From positions 784,618 through 848,617 of the forward strand of contig NZ_LMGI01000003.1 of NCBI RefSeq assembly GCF_001427105.1: 64,000 nucleotides of DNA, read 5' to 3'. How positions within the stretch are numbered: position 1 is the first letter of the stretch; every line of letters starts with the position of its first letter. The position numbers and the translations under genes were made by a program. Below are positions 17,829-26,056 of the stretch, one piece after another. Below the pieces are notes generated by a model. The model worked only from the letters and a program-made list of their open reading frames with translations. It ran no database searches and was not told the DNA's origin. This DNA is from Sphingopyxis sp. Root154 (lineage in GTDB: Bacteria; Pseudomonadota; Alphaproteobacteria; Sphingomonadales; Sphingomonadaceae).

Positions 17829-18968
17829 TTAGCCGTGCGGCTTGATCAGATATTTCTCGCCCGTGCGCTTCGCGTTGTACGCCTGCGCGGTGTCGACATT
17901 CAGGGCCTCGGTCAGCGAAATTTCGTGGCTGTAGTGGCTCTTGAAAGTGGTCGTCAGTTCATCGACGACGCGCTTCCGCATGCGGCCGACGGTTTCCATC
18001 CCCGCCTTCGCCATAAAGGGCGTCAGCAGGAAGCCGCCGAGCGCCCAGGTCAGGCCAAAGCTGCGCGCCGAAAAGGTCGTCGGCGACAGGTCGAGCGCGC
18101 CATAGATATAGACCTGCTTGAACGTGTCCGAACCATAGCGGCTGTAGGTCGTCATGCGCTTGACCGCAGCGGCTTCCATCGCGGTGAGCACCTGACCCGC
18201 GAGCTTGCCGCCACCGGTCGCATCGAAACCGAGCGTTGCGCCGGTCTCGACGATCGCGTCGATCAGTCGCTCCATGAAATCGTCGGCACTGCTGTTGACG
18301 ATATATTTCGCGCCGATGCCCTTCAGTATCTCGACCTGCGCGTCACTGCGCACGATGTTGACGAGCGGGATGCCGTCCTTCGCGCAAATCTTGACGAGCA
18401 TCTGGCCGAGGTTCGACGCCGCGGCAGTGTGGACGATGGCGCTGTGGTTCTCCATCCGCATCGTCTCGGTGAAAGCCAGCGAGGTCAGCGGATTGACGAA
18501 GCAGGAAGCGCCATCGGCGGGATCGGTGCCGTCGGGGAGTGGCATCACCATCTGTACCGGCAGGCACCGATATTCGGCGTACATCTCGCCGCCGAGCAGC
18601 GCGACGGTCTTGCCGAGCAGCGCCTGCGCCTCGGGCGTGTCGCCCGCCGCGACGACGGTGCCGCAGCCTTCGTTGCCGATCGCGAGCGCGTCGCCGATAC
18701 GGCCGCTCATCGCGCGCATGCCCGCCGGCGGCACGTCGGCTACGATCAGTGGCTGGCCGTCCCTGGTCGACGCGCGCGCGGTCGACATGTCGGCACCGCC
18801 GAACAGCAGGCCAAGGTCGGACGGGTTGATCGGCGCGGCGAGCACTTTCACCAGCACTTCGTGCGGCTTCGGCGTCGGCATCGGACGGCGCTCGAGCGAA
18901 ACTTCGAGCTGCCCTTCGGGCTTCACGAGTGTCAGCATGGTGAGGTTGGTTTCAGGCAGGTCGGTCAT
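17829..18968 (-). CDS. Zinc-binding-type dehydrogenase / quinone oxidoreductase (MDR family)
   Basis: A 379-residue medium-chain reductase. The GroES-like domain is at ~20-150 (KPHEVLVKVLAAPINPSDLGLLFG, GNEGCGTVVAAGD). The Rossmann domain follows, with VHTAAASNLGQMLVKI at the nucleotide-binding glycine site, where the usual GxxG is modified. Structural zinc cysteines are absent, so it is probably a zinc-independent enoyl or quinone reductase despite the family name. The ATG at 18968 (MTDLPETN) is preferred over upstream in-frame codons. Substrate unknown. It is the last gene of a minus-strand run behind cysQ. Confidence 0.85.
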   Translation of the reverse strand: MTDLPETNLTMLTLVKPEGQLEVSLERRPMPTPKPHEVLVKVLAAPINPSDLGLLFGGADMSTARASTRDGQPLIVADVPPAGMRAMSGRIGDALAIGNEGCGTVVAAGDTPEAQALLGKTVALLGGEMYAEYRCLPVQMVMPLPDGTDPADGASCFVNPLTSLAFTETMRMENHSAIVHTAAASNLGQMLVKICAKDGIPLVNIVRSDAQVEILKGIGAKYIVNSSADDFMERLIDAIVETGATLGFDATGGGKLAGQVLTAMEAAAVKRMTTYSRYGSDTFKQVYIYGALDLSPTTFSARSFGLTWALGGFLLTPFMAKAGMETVGRMRKRVVDELTTTFKSHYSHEISLTEALNVDTAQAYNAKRTGEKYLIKPHG

Positions 18969-19042
18969 GGCGCATCTCCCGTTTTCGGTTTTTCGATGCA
19001 ACGGATTAAGACGCAGCCGCGCCGCTGGCAATGCCCTGCCCG

Positions 19043-19792
19043 TCAGCCCGGTGAATATTGTGCGGCGAGGCGAAGCACCTCGGCGGCAAACTCTTTCCGG
19101 CAGATTAGCAGGTCGGGCAAATAGGTGTCGGGATTGTTGTAGCGGATCGGCGATCCATCGACGCGGCTGACATGCAGGCCTGCCGCCTGCGCCACCGCGA
19201 CCGGCGCGCAATTGTCCCATTCATATTGCCCGCCGGTGTGCAGATAGATGTCGGCCTCCCCTCGCACCACCGCCATCGCCTTGGCCCCCGCCGAACCCAT
19301 GGCGAGGAGTTCGGCGCCGAGCTTTCCGGCAACGAAGACCGCTTCGGCGGCGGGACGCGTGCGGCTGACGAGCATGCGGAGCGGCTCGTTTGCCGGCTGA
19401 AGCGAGAGCGGAGCGCCCGAGGTCAATGTAACATCAAGTCCGGGCAGCGCGACCGCGCCAACCGTAGCGACGCCATCGACCGCGAGCGCGACATGCACCG
19501 CCCAATCGTCCCTGCCTTCGCCATATTCGCGCGTGCCGTCGAGCGGATCGACGATCCAGACGCGCGACTGGCCGCAGCGGACAGGATTGTCCTTTTCCTC
19601 TTCGGAAAGAAGCGCGTCGTCTGGCCGCGCGGCGCGGATCTCGCGGCACAGCATGGCGTTGGCCTGCTTATCGCCCGCCTGACCCAGCGCCTTGCCTTCG
19701 AGATCGCCCCGTTCGCGCAGGTCGAGCAATATCGTTCCCGCTGCCGTTGCGAGCCGTTCGGCAAGCTGTTCGTCACTTTCCCCCGTAGTCAT
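19043..19792 (-). CDS. cysQ: 3'(2'),5'-bisphosphate nucleotidase CysQ
   Basis: A 249-residue inositol-monophosphatase-family enzyme. Metal-binding motifs are in order: LLSEEEKDN, VWIVDPLDGTREY and, near the C-terminus, YEWDNCAPVAVAQAAGL. CysQ removes the 3'-phosphate from PAP (and PAPS), the by-product of sulfate assimilation. The gene starts two bases after the stop of cysNC, so it belongs to the same operon and its role in PAP recycling follows from context. Confidence 0.93.
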   Translation of the reverse strand: MTTGESDEQLAERLATAAGTILLDLRERGDLEGKALGQAGDKQANAMLCREIRAARPDDALLSEEEKDNPVRCGQSRVWIVDPLDGTREYGEGRDDWAVHVALAVDGVATVGAVALPGLDVTLTSGAPLSLQPANEPLRMLVSRTRPAAEAVFVAGKLGAELLAMGSAGAKAMAVVRGEADIYLHTGGQYEWDNCAPVAVAQAAGLHVSRVDGSPIRYNNPDTYLPDLLICRKEFAAEVLRLAAQYSPG

Positions 19793-19794
19793 GT

Positions 19795-21696
19795 CTATCC
19801 CAACAAGCGATCGATGATCAGGTCCGCCGCCTCTTCAGGCGTCATCGCGGTCGTGTCGATACGAATTTCGGGATTCTCCGGCGCCTCATAAGGGCTGTCG
19901 ATGCCGGTGAAATTCTTGAGCTGACCCGCTCGCGCCTTTTTATAGAGGCCCTTGACGTCGCGCTTTTCGGCCTCGGCCAGCGGCGTATCGATGAAGACTT
20001 CGATGAACTCACCCTCGGGCAACATGCTGCGCACCATTTCGCGCTCGACGCGGAAGGGCGAAATGAAGGCGGTGATGACGATGAGGCCGGCGTCGCTCAT
20101 CAATTTCGCGACCTCGCCGACGCGGCGGATATTCTCGATCCGGTCGGCCTCGGTAAAGCCGAGGTCGCGATTGAGGCCGTGGCGGACATTGTCGCCGTCG
20201 AGCAGGAAGCTGTGGCGGTTCATCCGGTGCAGCTTTTTCTCGACGAGGTTTGCGATCGTTGATTTGCCCGACCCCGAAAGGCCGGTGAACCAGAGGAGCG
20301 CGGGACGCTGGTTCTTGAGGCTGGCGCGCATGTCGCGGTCGATGTCGGTCGCCTGCCAATGGACATTCTGCGCGCGGCGCAGGCTGAAGTGCAGCATGCC
20401 CGCCGCGACGGTCGCGTTGGTGAGCTTGTCGATCAGGATGAAGCCGCCGAGAGTGCGGTTGTCGCCATAGGTTTCAAACACTATCGGCTTGTCTGTCGAT
20501 AGTTCCACCACGCCGATGCCGTTGAGTTCGAGCGTCTTCGCCGCAAGATGGTCGAGCGTGTTGACGTTGATCTCATATTTAGGCTGCTGGATCGTCGCCG
20601 AGACGCTCTGCGTCGCGAGCTTGAGCCAATAAGCGCGGCCCGCGATCATCGCCTCGTCGGCCATCCACACAAGCGTCGCCTCGAACTGGTCGGCCGCTTC
20701 GGGCGGCGCGTCGGCGGCGGAGATGACGTCCCCGCGTGAGCAGTCGACCTCGTCGGCAAGGGTCAGTGTTACCGACTGGCCGGCCACCGCCTCATCGAGA
20801 TCGCCGTCGAGGGTGACGATGCGGTCGACGGTGGTCATCTTGCCGCTCGGCAGGATGCGCACAGCATCGCCGGGCTTGACCTTGCCGCTCGCAAGCTGGC
20901 CCGAGAAGCCGCGGAAATCGAGGTTCGGGCGGTTGACCCATTGCACCGGCAGGCGGAACGGCTTCGCCTCGTCGGCGGTGCTGCCGATCTCGACAGTTTC
21001 GAGATGTTCGATCAGCGCCGGCCCCTTGAACCAGGGCGTGTTGTCCGAGAGCGCGGTGATATTGTCGCCCTTGAAGCCCGAGATCGGGATCGCGGTGAAG
21101 TTGGTGATGCCGATCTCGCTCGCGAACGCCCGGTAGGCCAGCGCGATACGATCGAACACGGTCTTGTCGTAGCCGACAAGGTCCATCTTGTTCACCGCGA
21201 GCACAATATGCTTGATGCCGATCAGATGCGCGAGGAAGCTGTGGCGGCGCGTTTGCGTCAGCACGCCCTTGCGCGCGTCGATGAGGATGACGGCGAGGTC
21301 GGCGGTCGAGGCGCCCGTGACCATGTTGCGCGTGTACTGCTCATGGCCCGGGGTGTCGGCGACGATGAACTTGCGCTTCTCGGTCGTGAAAAAGCGGTAG
21401 GCGACGTCGATCGTGATCCCCTGCTCGCGCTCGGCGGCGAGGCCGTCGACGAGCAGCGCGAAGTCGATCTCCTGTCCCTGCGTGCCGACGCGCTTGCTGT
21501 CGGCTTCGAGCGCGGCCAGCTGGTCCTCGAAGATCATCTTCGAGTCATAGAGCAGTCGGCCGATCAGCGTCGACTTGCCGTCGTCGACCGATCCGCAAGT
21601 GATGAAGCGCAGCAGCGATTTTTGCTGATGCTGTTCGAGATAGGCGTCGATGTCCTCGGCGATGAGGGCGTCGGTGACGTAGATGGGGTCGGTCAT
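19795..21696 (-). CDS. cysNC: Bifunctional sulfate adenylyltransferase subunit 1 / adenylylsulfate kinase
   Basis: A 633-residue fusion. The N-terminal ~430 residues are CysN, the EF-Tu-like GTPase subunit of ATP sulfurylase: P-loop [15 protein letters not shown], switch [12 protein letters not shown] and NKMDLVGYD. The C-terminal ~180 residues are CysC, APS kinase, with P-loop [18 protein letters not shown] and [18 protein letters not shown]. Together with CysD it makes APS and then PAPS. Its start codon shares one base with the cysD stop (TGATG-type junction). Confidence 0.96.
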   Translation of the reverse strand: MTDPIYVTDALIAEDIDAYLEQHQQKSLLRFITCGSVDDGKSTLIGRLLYDSKMIFEDQLAALEADSKRVGTQGQEIDFALLVDGLAAEREQGITIDVAYRFFTTEKRKFIVADTPGHEQYTRNMVTGASTADLAVILIDARKGVLTQTRRHSFLAHLIGIKHIVLAVNKMDLVGYDKTVFDRIALAYRAFASEIGITNFTAIPISGFKGDNITALSDNTPWFKGPALIEHLETVEIGSTADEAKPFRLPVQWVNRPNLDFRGFSGQLASGKVKPGDAVRILPSGKMTTVDRIVTLDGDLDEAVAGQSVTLTLADEVDCSRGDVISAADAPPEAADQFEATLVWMADEAMIAGRAYWLKLATQSVSATIQQPKYEINVNTLDHLAAKTLELNGIGVVELSTDKPIVFETYGDNRTLGGFILIDKLTNATVAAGMLHFSLRRAQNVHWQATDIDRDMRASLKNQRPALLWFTGLSGSGKSTIANLVEKKLHRMNRHSFLLDGDNVRHGLNRDLGFTEADRIENIRRVGEVAKLMSDAGLIVITAFISPFRVEREMVRSMLPEGEFIEVFIDTPLAEAEKRDVKGLYKKARAGQLKNFTGIDSPYEAPENPEIRIDTTAMTPEEAADLIIDRLLG

Positions 21697-22625
21697 CAGA
21701 AATACCCCTCCTGTTTCTTCTTCTCCATACTGGCATCACCGCCATCCTTGTCGATGATGCGGCCCTGCCGTTCGCTGGTCGTGGTCAGCAGCATTTCCTG
21801 GATTACCTCGGACAGCGTGCTGGCCTCGCTCTCGACTGCACCCGTGAGCGGGTAGCAACCAAGGGTACGGAAGCGCACCGAACGTTCCACCGGCGTCTCA
21901 CCCGGCAGCAGCGGGAAGCGGTCGTCGTCGACCATCAGCAGCAGGCCATCGCGCTCGACGGTGGGACGCGGCGCGGCGAAATAGAGCGGCACGATGGGGA
22001 TATTTTCGCGCGCGATATATTGCCAGATGTCGAGCTCGGTCCAGTTCGAGATCGGGAAGACGCGGATACTTTCGCCCTTCGCCTTGCGGGCGTTATAGAG
22101 GTTCCAGAGCTCGGGCCGCTGCTTTTTCGGATCCCAGCCATGCGTCGCGGTGCGGAACGAGAAGATGCGCTCCTTCGCGCGGCTCTTTTCCTCGTCGCGG
22201 CGCGCACCGCCGAAGGCGACGTCGAAGCCGTGGAGGTCGAGCGCCTGCTTCAGCCCCTCGGTCTTCCACATATCGGTGTGCAGCGGACCATGATCGAACG
22301 GATTGATCCCGCGCTCTTTGGCCTCGGGATTCTGATAGACGATGAGGTCCATCCCACTCTCGGCCGCCATGCGGTCGCGCAACTCGTACATCGCCTGAAA
22401 TTTCCACGTCGTGTCGACGTGGAGCAGCGGGAACGGAGGCGGCGAGGGATAGAAGGCTTTGCGCGCGAGGTGCAGCATGACCGCGCTGTCCTTGCCCACG
22501 CTGTACAGCATCACGGGCTTGGCGGCGTCGGCCATCACTTCGCGCATGATATGGATGCTCTCGGCCTCGAGCCGGTCGAGATGGGTCAGCTCCAGTGATT
22601 TTGTCTGTAAATCAGACGACAACAA
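21696..22625 (-). CDS. cysD: Sulfate adenylyltransferase subunit 2
   Basis: The catalytic ATP-sulfurylase subunit, about 309 residues. It has [18 protein letters not shown] at the start, the PP-loop-like [14 protein letters not shown] and [16 protein letters not shown]. The start is uncertain. An ATG at 22676 in the same frame lacks a ribosome-binding site, whereas TTG codons at 22625 and 22622 follow a strong AGGAGG and give the usual family N-terminus, so TTG is preferred. It leads the cysD-cysNC-cysQ operon. A palindromic stretch upstream (22686-22714) may be an operator. Confidence 0.93.
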   Translation of the reverse strand: MLSSDLQTKSLELTHLDRLEAESIHIMREVMADAAKPVMLYSVGKDSAVMLHLARKAFYPSPPPFPLLHVDTTWKFQAMYELRDRMAAESGMDLIVYQNPEAKERGINPFDHGPLHTDMWKTEGLKQALDLHGFDVAFGGARRDEEKSRAKERIFSFRTATHGWDPKKQRPELWNLYNARKAKGESIRVFPISNWTELDIWQYIARENIPIVPLYFAAPRPTVERDGLLLMVDDDRFPLLPGETPVERSVRFRTLGCYPLTGAVESEASTLSEVIQEMLLTTTSERQGRIIDKDGGDASMEKKKQEGYF

Positions 22626-22685
22626 ACTCGCCTCCTCGCGCTTCCGCCACGGAGAGCGGAATAGGACATTTTTCATCTGGGCATA

Positions 22686-22714
22686 CGTCCAAATGGACGG
22701 GGTGAAGGACGTCC
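22686..22714. promoter_or_regulatory. Palindromic region upstream of cysD
   Basis: CGTCCA-AA-TGGACG is a perfect inverted repeat and is followed eight bases later by the self-complementary GGACGTCC. Both lie in the only non-coding stretch upstream of the cysD operon. They may be binding sites for a sulfur regulator; no regulator can be assigned. Confidence 0.3.
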
Positions 22715-22787
22715 CCGTACCGCTGCGTTATGTGAGCGAGCAAACGTTATGGCCTTTTGACGCTGCAAGCCAGGCTTGGGGTGCAGG

Positions 22788-23690
22788 TTATGCAGCGATG
22801 TCGACTTTCATCTGCCGCCACTCGGCTGCGATTGCGCCGATCGTTTCGAGCGCGTGCGCGAGCCGCGGCGCGATTTCGGGGAGCGTGCGCCACGCGGGGT
22901 CGGCGATCAGGCCGAGTTCACGGCGGAAATCATAGCCCGCGACCTTGAGCGGAACGATGCCGTCGATTGCGAGCGAGACGGGTGCTGTGGTGATCCCGAT
23001 CCCCGCCGCGACCATGCGCAGGCAGCGCTCGTCGCTCTCGCTGCGCAGCGCGAAGCGCGGGCGGACCCCGTGGCGCGTAAAGAAACGGCTCGTCGCGTCG
23101 AGAAATTCGCACGACCGGCGCGCGATCATCGTTTCGGCGGCGAGTTCCTCGGGCCCGACCTCGATCCGTCCGGCGAGCGGATGATCCGATGCGATGAACA
23201 TCACGAGCGGCTCTTCATAAAGCGGCATGACATGATCGCCGCGCTCGCCCGGCCGCAGCGGGACGAGCGCCATGTTGATGCGGCCGCTGCCGAGCGCGGC
23301 GCGGAGTTCGGAGTCGCTGTTCTCGACAAGTTCGATCGCGAAGCCCGGCCGCAGCGCGGCGGCGATCGCTTGCAGCAATTCTGCGGGCGCCGAGCGGATC
23401 ACGCCGAGCTTGAGTTCGCTCGACCGGCGGTCGCTCTCACGCTCGAAGCTGTCGGCGGCGCGAAAGCCGCGCTCGAGATCGCGCGCAATGGGCAGGAAAC
23501 GCCCACCCGCCTCGGTCAGCCGGATCTGGCGGCGGTTGCGGATGAACAGCGGCGTGCCGACCAGCTTTTCGAGTTCGGCGATGCCCGTCGACAGCGCCGG
23601 CTGGGTCACGCGGATGCGCAGCGCCGCCTGCGTGAAGCTGCCGGCGTCGACGACGGCGAGGAACTGGCGGATATGCGTGCGCTTTATCAT
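22788..23690 (-). CDS. LysR-family transcriptional regulator
   Basis: A 300-residue LysR regulator. The N-terminal winged HTH is at ~1-65 (IRQFLAVVDAGSFTQAALRIRVTQPALSTGIAELE), and the effector-binding domain follows. It is divergent from the isovaleryl-CoA dehydrogenase gene with only ~100 bases between starts, the classic arrangement for a LysR protein controlling its neighbour. It is not CysB-like in its N-terminus, so control of the downstream cys operon is less likely. A T-N11-A box overlaps its own start codon. The inducer is unknown. Confidence 0.92.
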   Translation of the reverse strand: MIKRTHIRQFLAVVDAGSFTQAALRIRVTQPALSTGIAELEKLVGTPLFIRNRRQIRLTEAGGRFLPIARDLERGFRAADSFERESDRRSSELKLGVIRSAPAELLQAIAAALRPGFAIELVENSDSELRAALGSGRINMALVPLRPGERGDHVMPLYEEPLVMFIASDHPLAGRIEVGPEELAAETMIARRSCEFLDATSRFFTRHGVRPRFALRSESDERCLRMVAAGIGITTAPVSLAIDGIVPLKVAGYDFRRELGLIADPAWRTLPEIAPRLAHALETIGAIAAEWRQMKVDIAA

Positions 23691-23703
23691 AAATTTTTCT
23701 TAT
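23689..23703. promoter_or_regulatory. Candidate LysR box (T-N11-A) between the LysR gene and ivd
   Basis: ATAAATTTTTCTTAT holds a T-N11-A core with partial dyad symmetry (ATAA...TTAT) and overlaps the ATG of the LysR gene. The intergenic stretch is markedly AT-rich against a GC-rich background. It would suit autorepression plus activation of the divergent ivd operon. Confidence 0.4.
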
Positions 23704-23792
23704 GCCAAATCTCACTTCATTTCAATTTCCCTATGGTGATATTTTGATGCACACTCGCGCGCAGTCCCGCCCCCTCGATCGATAGGTAATCC

Positions 23793-24962
23793 ATGCGCGC
23801 CACCCCCGATTTCGATTTCGCGCTCGGCGAAACCGCCGACATGATCCGCGACACCACCGCCCGCTTCGCCGACGAACAGATCGCTCCGCTCGCCGCGAAG
23901 GCCGACGCCGACGACTGGTTCCCGCGCGACGAGCTGTGGACGCAGATGGGCGACCTCGGGCTGCACGGCATCACCGTCGAGGAAGAGTTCGGCGGGCTCG
24001 GCCTCGGCTATCTCGAGCATGTCATCGCGGTCGAGGAAGTCAGCCGCGCATCGGGCGCCATCGGCCTCTCCTACGGCGCGCATTCGAACCTTTGCGTCAA
24101 CCAGATCCGCCGCTGGGGCAATGCCGAACAGAAGGCGAAATATCTGCCCAAGCTGATCAGCGGCGAGCATGTCGGCAGCCTGGCGATGTCCGAAGCCGGC
24201 GCCGGCAGTGACGTCGTGTCGATGAAGTTGAAGGCCGAGCGCAAGGGCAGCGGTTACGTTCTGAACGGCACCAAATTCTGGATCACCAATGCGACGCACG
24301 CCGACACGCTGGTCGTCTATGCCAAGACGAGCCCCGAAGCCGGGTCGCGCGGGATCACCGCCTTCCTGATCGAGAAGGACATGCCGGGGTTCAGCATCGG
24401 GCAGAAGATCGACAAGGTCGGCATGCGCGGCTCGCCGACCGCCGAACTGGTGTTCACCGATTGTGAAGTGTCTGAAGAGCAGGTCATGGGCCCCGAAAAT
24501 GGCGGCGTCGGCGTGCTGATGTCGGGACTCGACTATGAGCGCGTCGTGCTCGCCGGGCTCCAGCTCGGGATCATGCAGGCGTGCCTCGACACGGTCATTC
24601 CCTATGTCCGCGAACGCAAGCAGTTCGGCAAGCCGATCGGATCGTTCCAGCTGATGCAGGCGAAGGTCGCCGACATGTATGTCATGCTCCAATCGGCGCG
24701 CTCCTATGTCTATAACGTCGCCAAGGCGTGCGACGCTGGTCAGACGACCCGCTTCGACGCCGCGGGCTGTATCCTTCTCGCCAGTGAGAATGCGGTGAAG
24801 GTCGCGGGCGAAGCGATCCAGGCTTTGGGCGGCGCGGGCTATACGAAGGACTGGCCGGTCGAGCGTTACTGGCGCGACGCCAAGCTGCTCGACATCGGCG
24901 CGGGCACGAACGAAATCCGCCGCATGCTGATCGGCCGCGAACTGATCGGCGCCGGCGCGTGA
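23793..24962 (+). CDS. ivd: Isovaleryl-CoA dehydrogenase
   Basis: A 389-residue acyl-CoA dehydrogenase close to isovaleryl-CoA dehydrogenase: [14 protein letters not shown] at the start, [32 protein letters not shown] and the C-terminal [23 protein letters not shown]. The Glu in the segment around [10 protein letters not shown] corresponds to the unusual base position of IVDs (inference). It oxidises isovaleryl-CoA to 3-methylcrotonyl-CoA in leucine catabolism and feeds the MCC enzyme encoded downstream. It overlaps the next small gene by four bases. Confidence 0.92.
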   Translation: MRATPDFDFALGETADMIRDTTARFADEQIAPLAAKADADDWFPRDELWTQMGDLGLHGITVEEEFGGLGLGYLEHVIAVEEVSRASGAIGLSYGAHSNLCVNQIRRWGNAEQKAKYLPKLISGEHVGSLAMSEAGAGSDVVSMKLKAERKGSGYVLNGTKFWITNATHADTLVVYAKTSPEAGSRGITAFLIEKDMPGFSIGQKIDKVGMRGSPTAELVFTDCEVSEEQVMGPENGGVGVLMSGLDYERVVLAGLQLGIMQACLDTVIPYVRERKQFGKPIGSFQLMQAKVADMYVMLQSARSYVYNVAKACDAGQTTRFDAAGCILLASENAVKVAGEAIQALGGAGYTKDWPVERYWRDAKLLDIGAGTNEIRRMLIGRELIGAGA

Positions 24963-25306
24963 TCTGGCTCTGGCTGTCGGCCGCCTTCATGGTGACGACG
25001 GCCGGGATTCATGGCTATCTGGGTGAGCGCAGGCTGATGGGTCCGCTGATGACGCTCGACCAAGGGGTGATGAGCATCGATCTCGCCCGCAAGGTGTTCC
25101 GTCTTGCATGGCATGCGCTTTCCCTGTTGATGCTCGTTTCGGCGGCGTCGGTCGTCTGGCCGGGAACGCCGCGCGGCCTGATCCTGCTGATCGGCGCGGC
25201 CTGGACTGCAACTGGATTGTTCGACGCGATCTATACGCGCGGACGCCATATCGGCTGGCCCTTTCTCTCCGCCTCGGGCGTCTTCGCGCTGCTGGGGGCG
25301 GCATGA
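24959..25306 (+). CDS. Small membrane protein, unknown function
   Basis: A 115-residue protein starting at GTG inside the end of ivd. It has about four hydrophobic segments ([60 protein letters not shown]). No named family is recognised; similar small membrane proteins occur beside acyl-CoA dehydrogenase genes. Tight coupling to ivd on one side and to a 19-codon frame on the other suggests membership in the operon. Confidence 0.75.
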   Translation: MIWLWLSAAFMVTTAGIHGYLGERRLMGPLMTLDQGVMSIDLARKVFRLAWHALSLLMLVSAASVVWPGTPRGLILLIGAAWTATGLFDAIYTRGRHIGWPFLSASGVFALLGAA

Positions 25307-25362
25307 GCGCGCGCGGGCTGAAGCCCGAATATGTGCATGGCGCGACGGCGAACGGGCGATGA
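25303..25362 (+). CDS. Possible 19-residue coupled peptide
   Basis: ATG at 25303 overlaps the preceding stop as ATGA, and its own TGA at 25360-25362 overlaps the ATG of the next gene, again as ATGA. The product would be [19 protein letters not shown]. It precisely fills the gap between two genes and would pass ribosomes from one to the other. The peptide itself has no recognisable motif; it may be only a translational bridge. Confidence 0.45.
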   Translation: MSARGLKPEYVHGATANGR

Positions 25363-25751
25363 GCGGGTTTCGTGTCTCCGGCTTCGACCATATCGTGCTG
25401 TGCGTGCGCGACGTCGCGGAGACGCGCGCCTTCTATGAACGCGTGCTCGGCATGACTGCACGCGAGGAGCGGCCGGGCAAATATTCGCTGCAGTTCGGCG
25501 TTCACAAGATCAGCCTGCAGGATGCCGCAACCAGCCCGAGCATCGCCCGCGACACGGTGCCGGGCAGCGGGAACTTTTGCCTGCTCAGCGATACGCCGGT
25601 TGCCGAATGGCGCACGCATCTGGAGGCACAGGACGTTGCGATCGTCGACGCGGGATTGCGCGATGGCGCTACGGGCACAATCAACTCGCTCTATTTCCAT
25701 GACCCCGACGGCAACCTCGTCGAAGTCAGCAACCTTATCGAACCGCGATGA
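25359..25751 (+). CDS. VOC family (glyoxalase-like) protein
   Basis: A 130-residue vicinal-oxygen-chelate protein. It starts with FDHIVLCVRDVAETRAFYERVLGM and has the second half-domain metal residue in LYFHDPDGNLVEVSNL. His, Glu and the paired beta-alpha-beta units suggest a metal-binding fold used by glyoxalases, dioxygenases or epimerases. The reaction is unknown. It is coupled to both neighbours by ATGA overlaps. Confidence 0.88.
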   Translation: MSGFRVSGFDHIVLCVRDVAETRAFYERVLGMTAREERPGKYSLQFGVHKISLQDAATSPSIARDTVPGSGNFCLLSDTPVAEWRTHLEAQDVAIVDAGLRDGATGTINSLYFHDPDGNLVEVSNLIEPR

Positions 25752-26035
25752 ACGACACTTTGCTCACCGTATTGCAATATTATGGTGCGGGCGCGGCAAC
25801 GCTCGCGGCGCTGGTCGTGTCGCTTAATCTCGGGCGACGCTGGACCGGCTGGGCGTTTGTCGTTTTCGTGACGAGCAGCATCGCGCTGATCGCCTGGGGT
25901 TTTCTCCAGCCCGACAGCGAAGGCATCGGGTGGCAGAATATCGCGCTGCTCGTCATCAACGCGATCGGCGTCTATCGCTACCTGATCCTGAAGGAAAAGC
26001 CCGGCGAGCCATCGGGCAAGGACGAGGCAAAGTAA
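25748..26035 (+). CDS. Small membrane protein, unknown function
   Basis: A 95-residue protein with about three hydrophobic helices (LQYYGAGAATLAALVVSL, WAFVVFVTSSIALIAWGF, NIALLVINAIGVYRYLIL) and a charged C-terminal tail. No named family. It overlaps the VOC gene by four bases and is the last gene of the ivd operon before the antisense peptidase gene. Confidence 0.75.
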   Translation: MNDTLLTVLQYYGAGAATLAALVVSLNLGRRWTGWAFVVFVTSSIALIAWGFLQPDSEGIGWQNIALLVINAIGVYRYLILKEKPGEPSGKDEAK

Positions 26036-26056
26036 TTGCCCCGCCCTCCCCTGACA

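Noticed and set aside
17835-19124. 429-residue open frame on the plus strand
   Set aside because: It is antisense to the MDR dehydrogenase gene and has no recognisable features.
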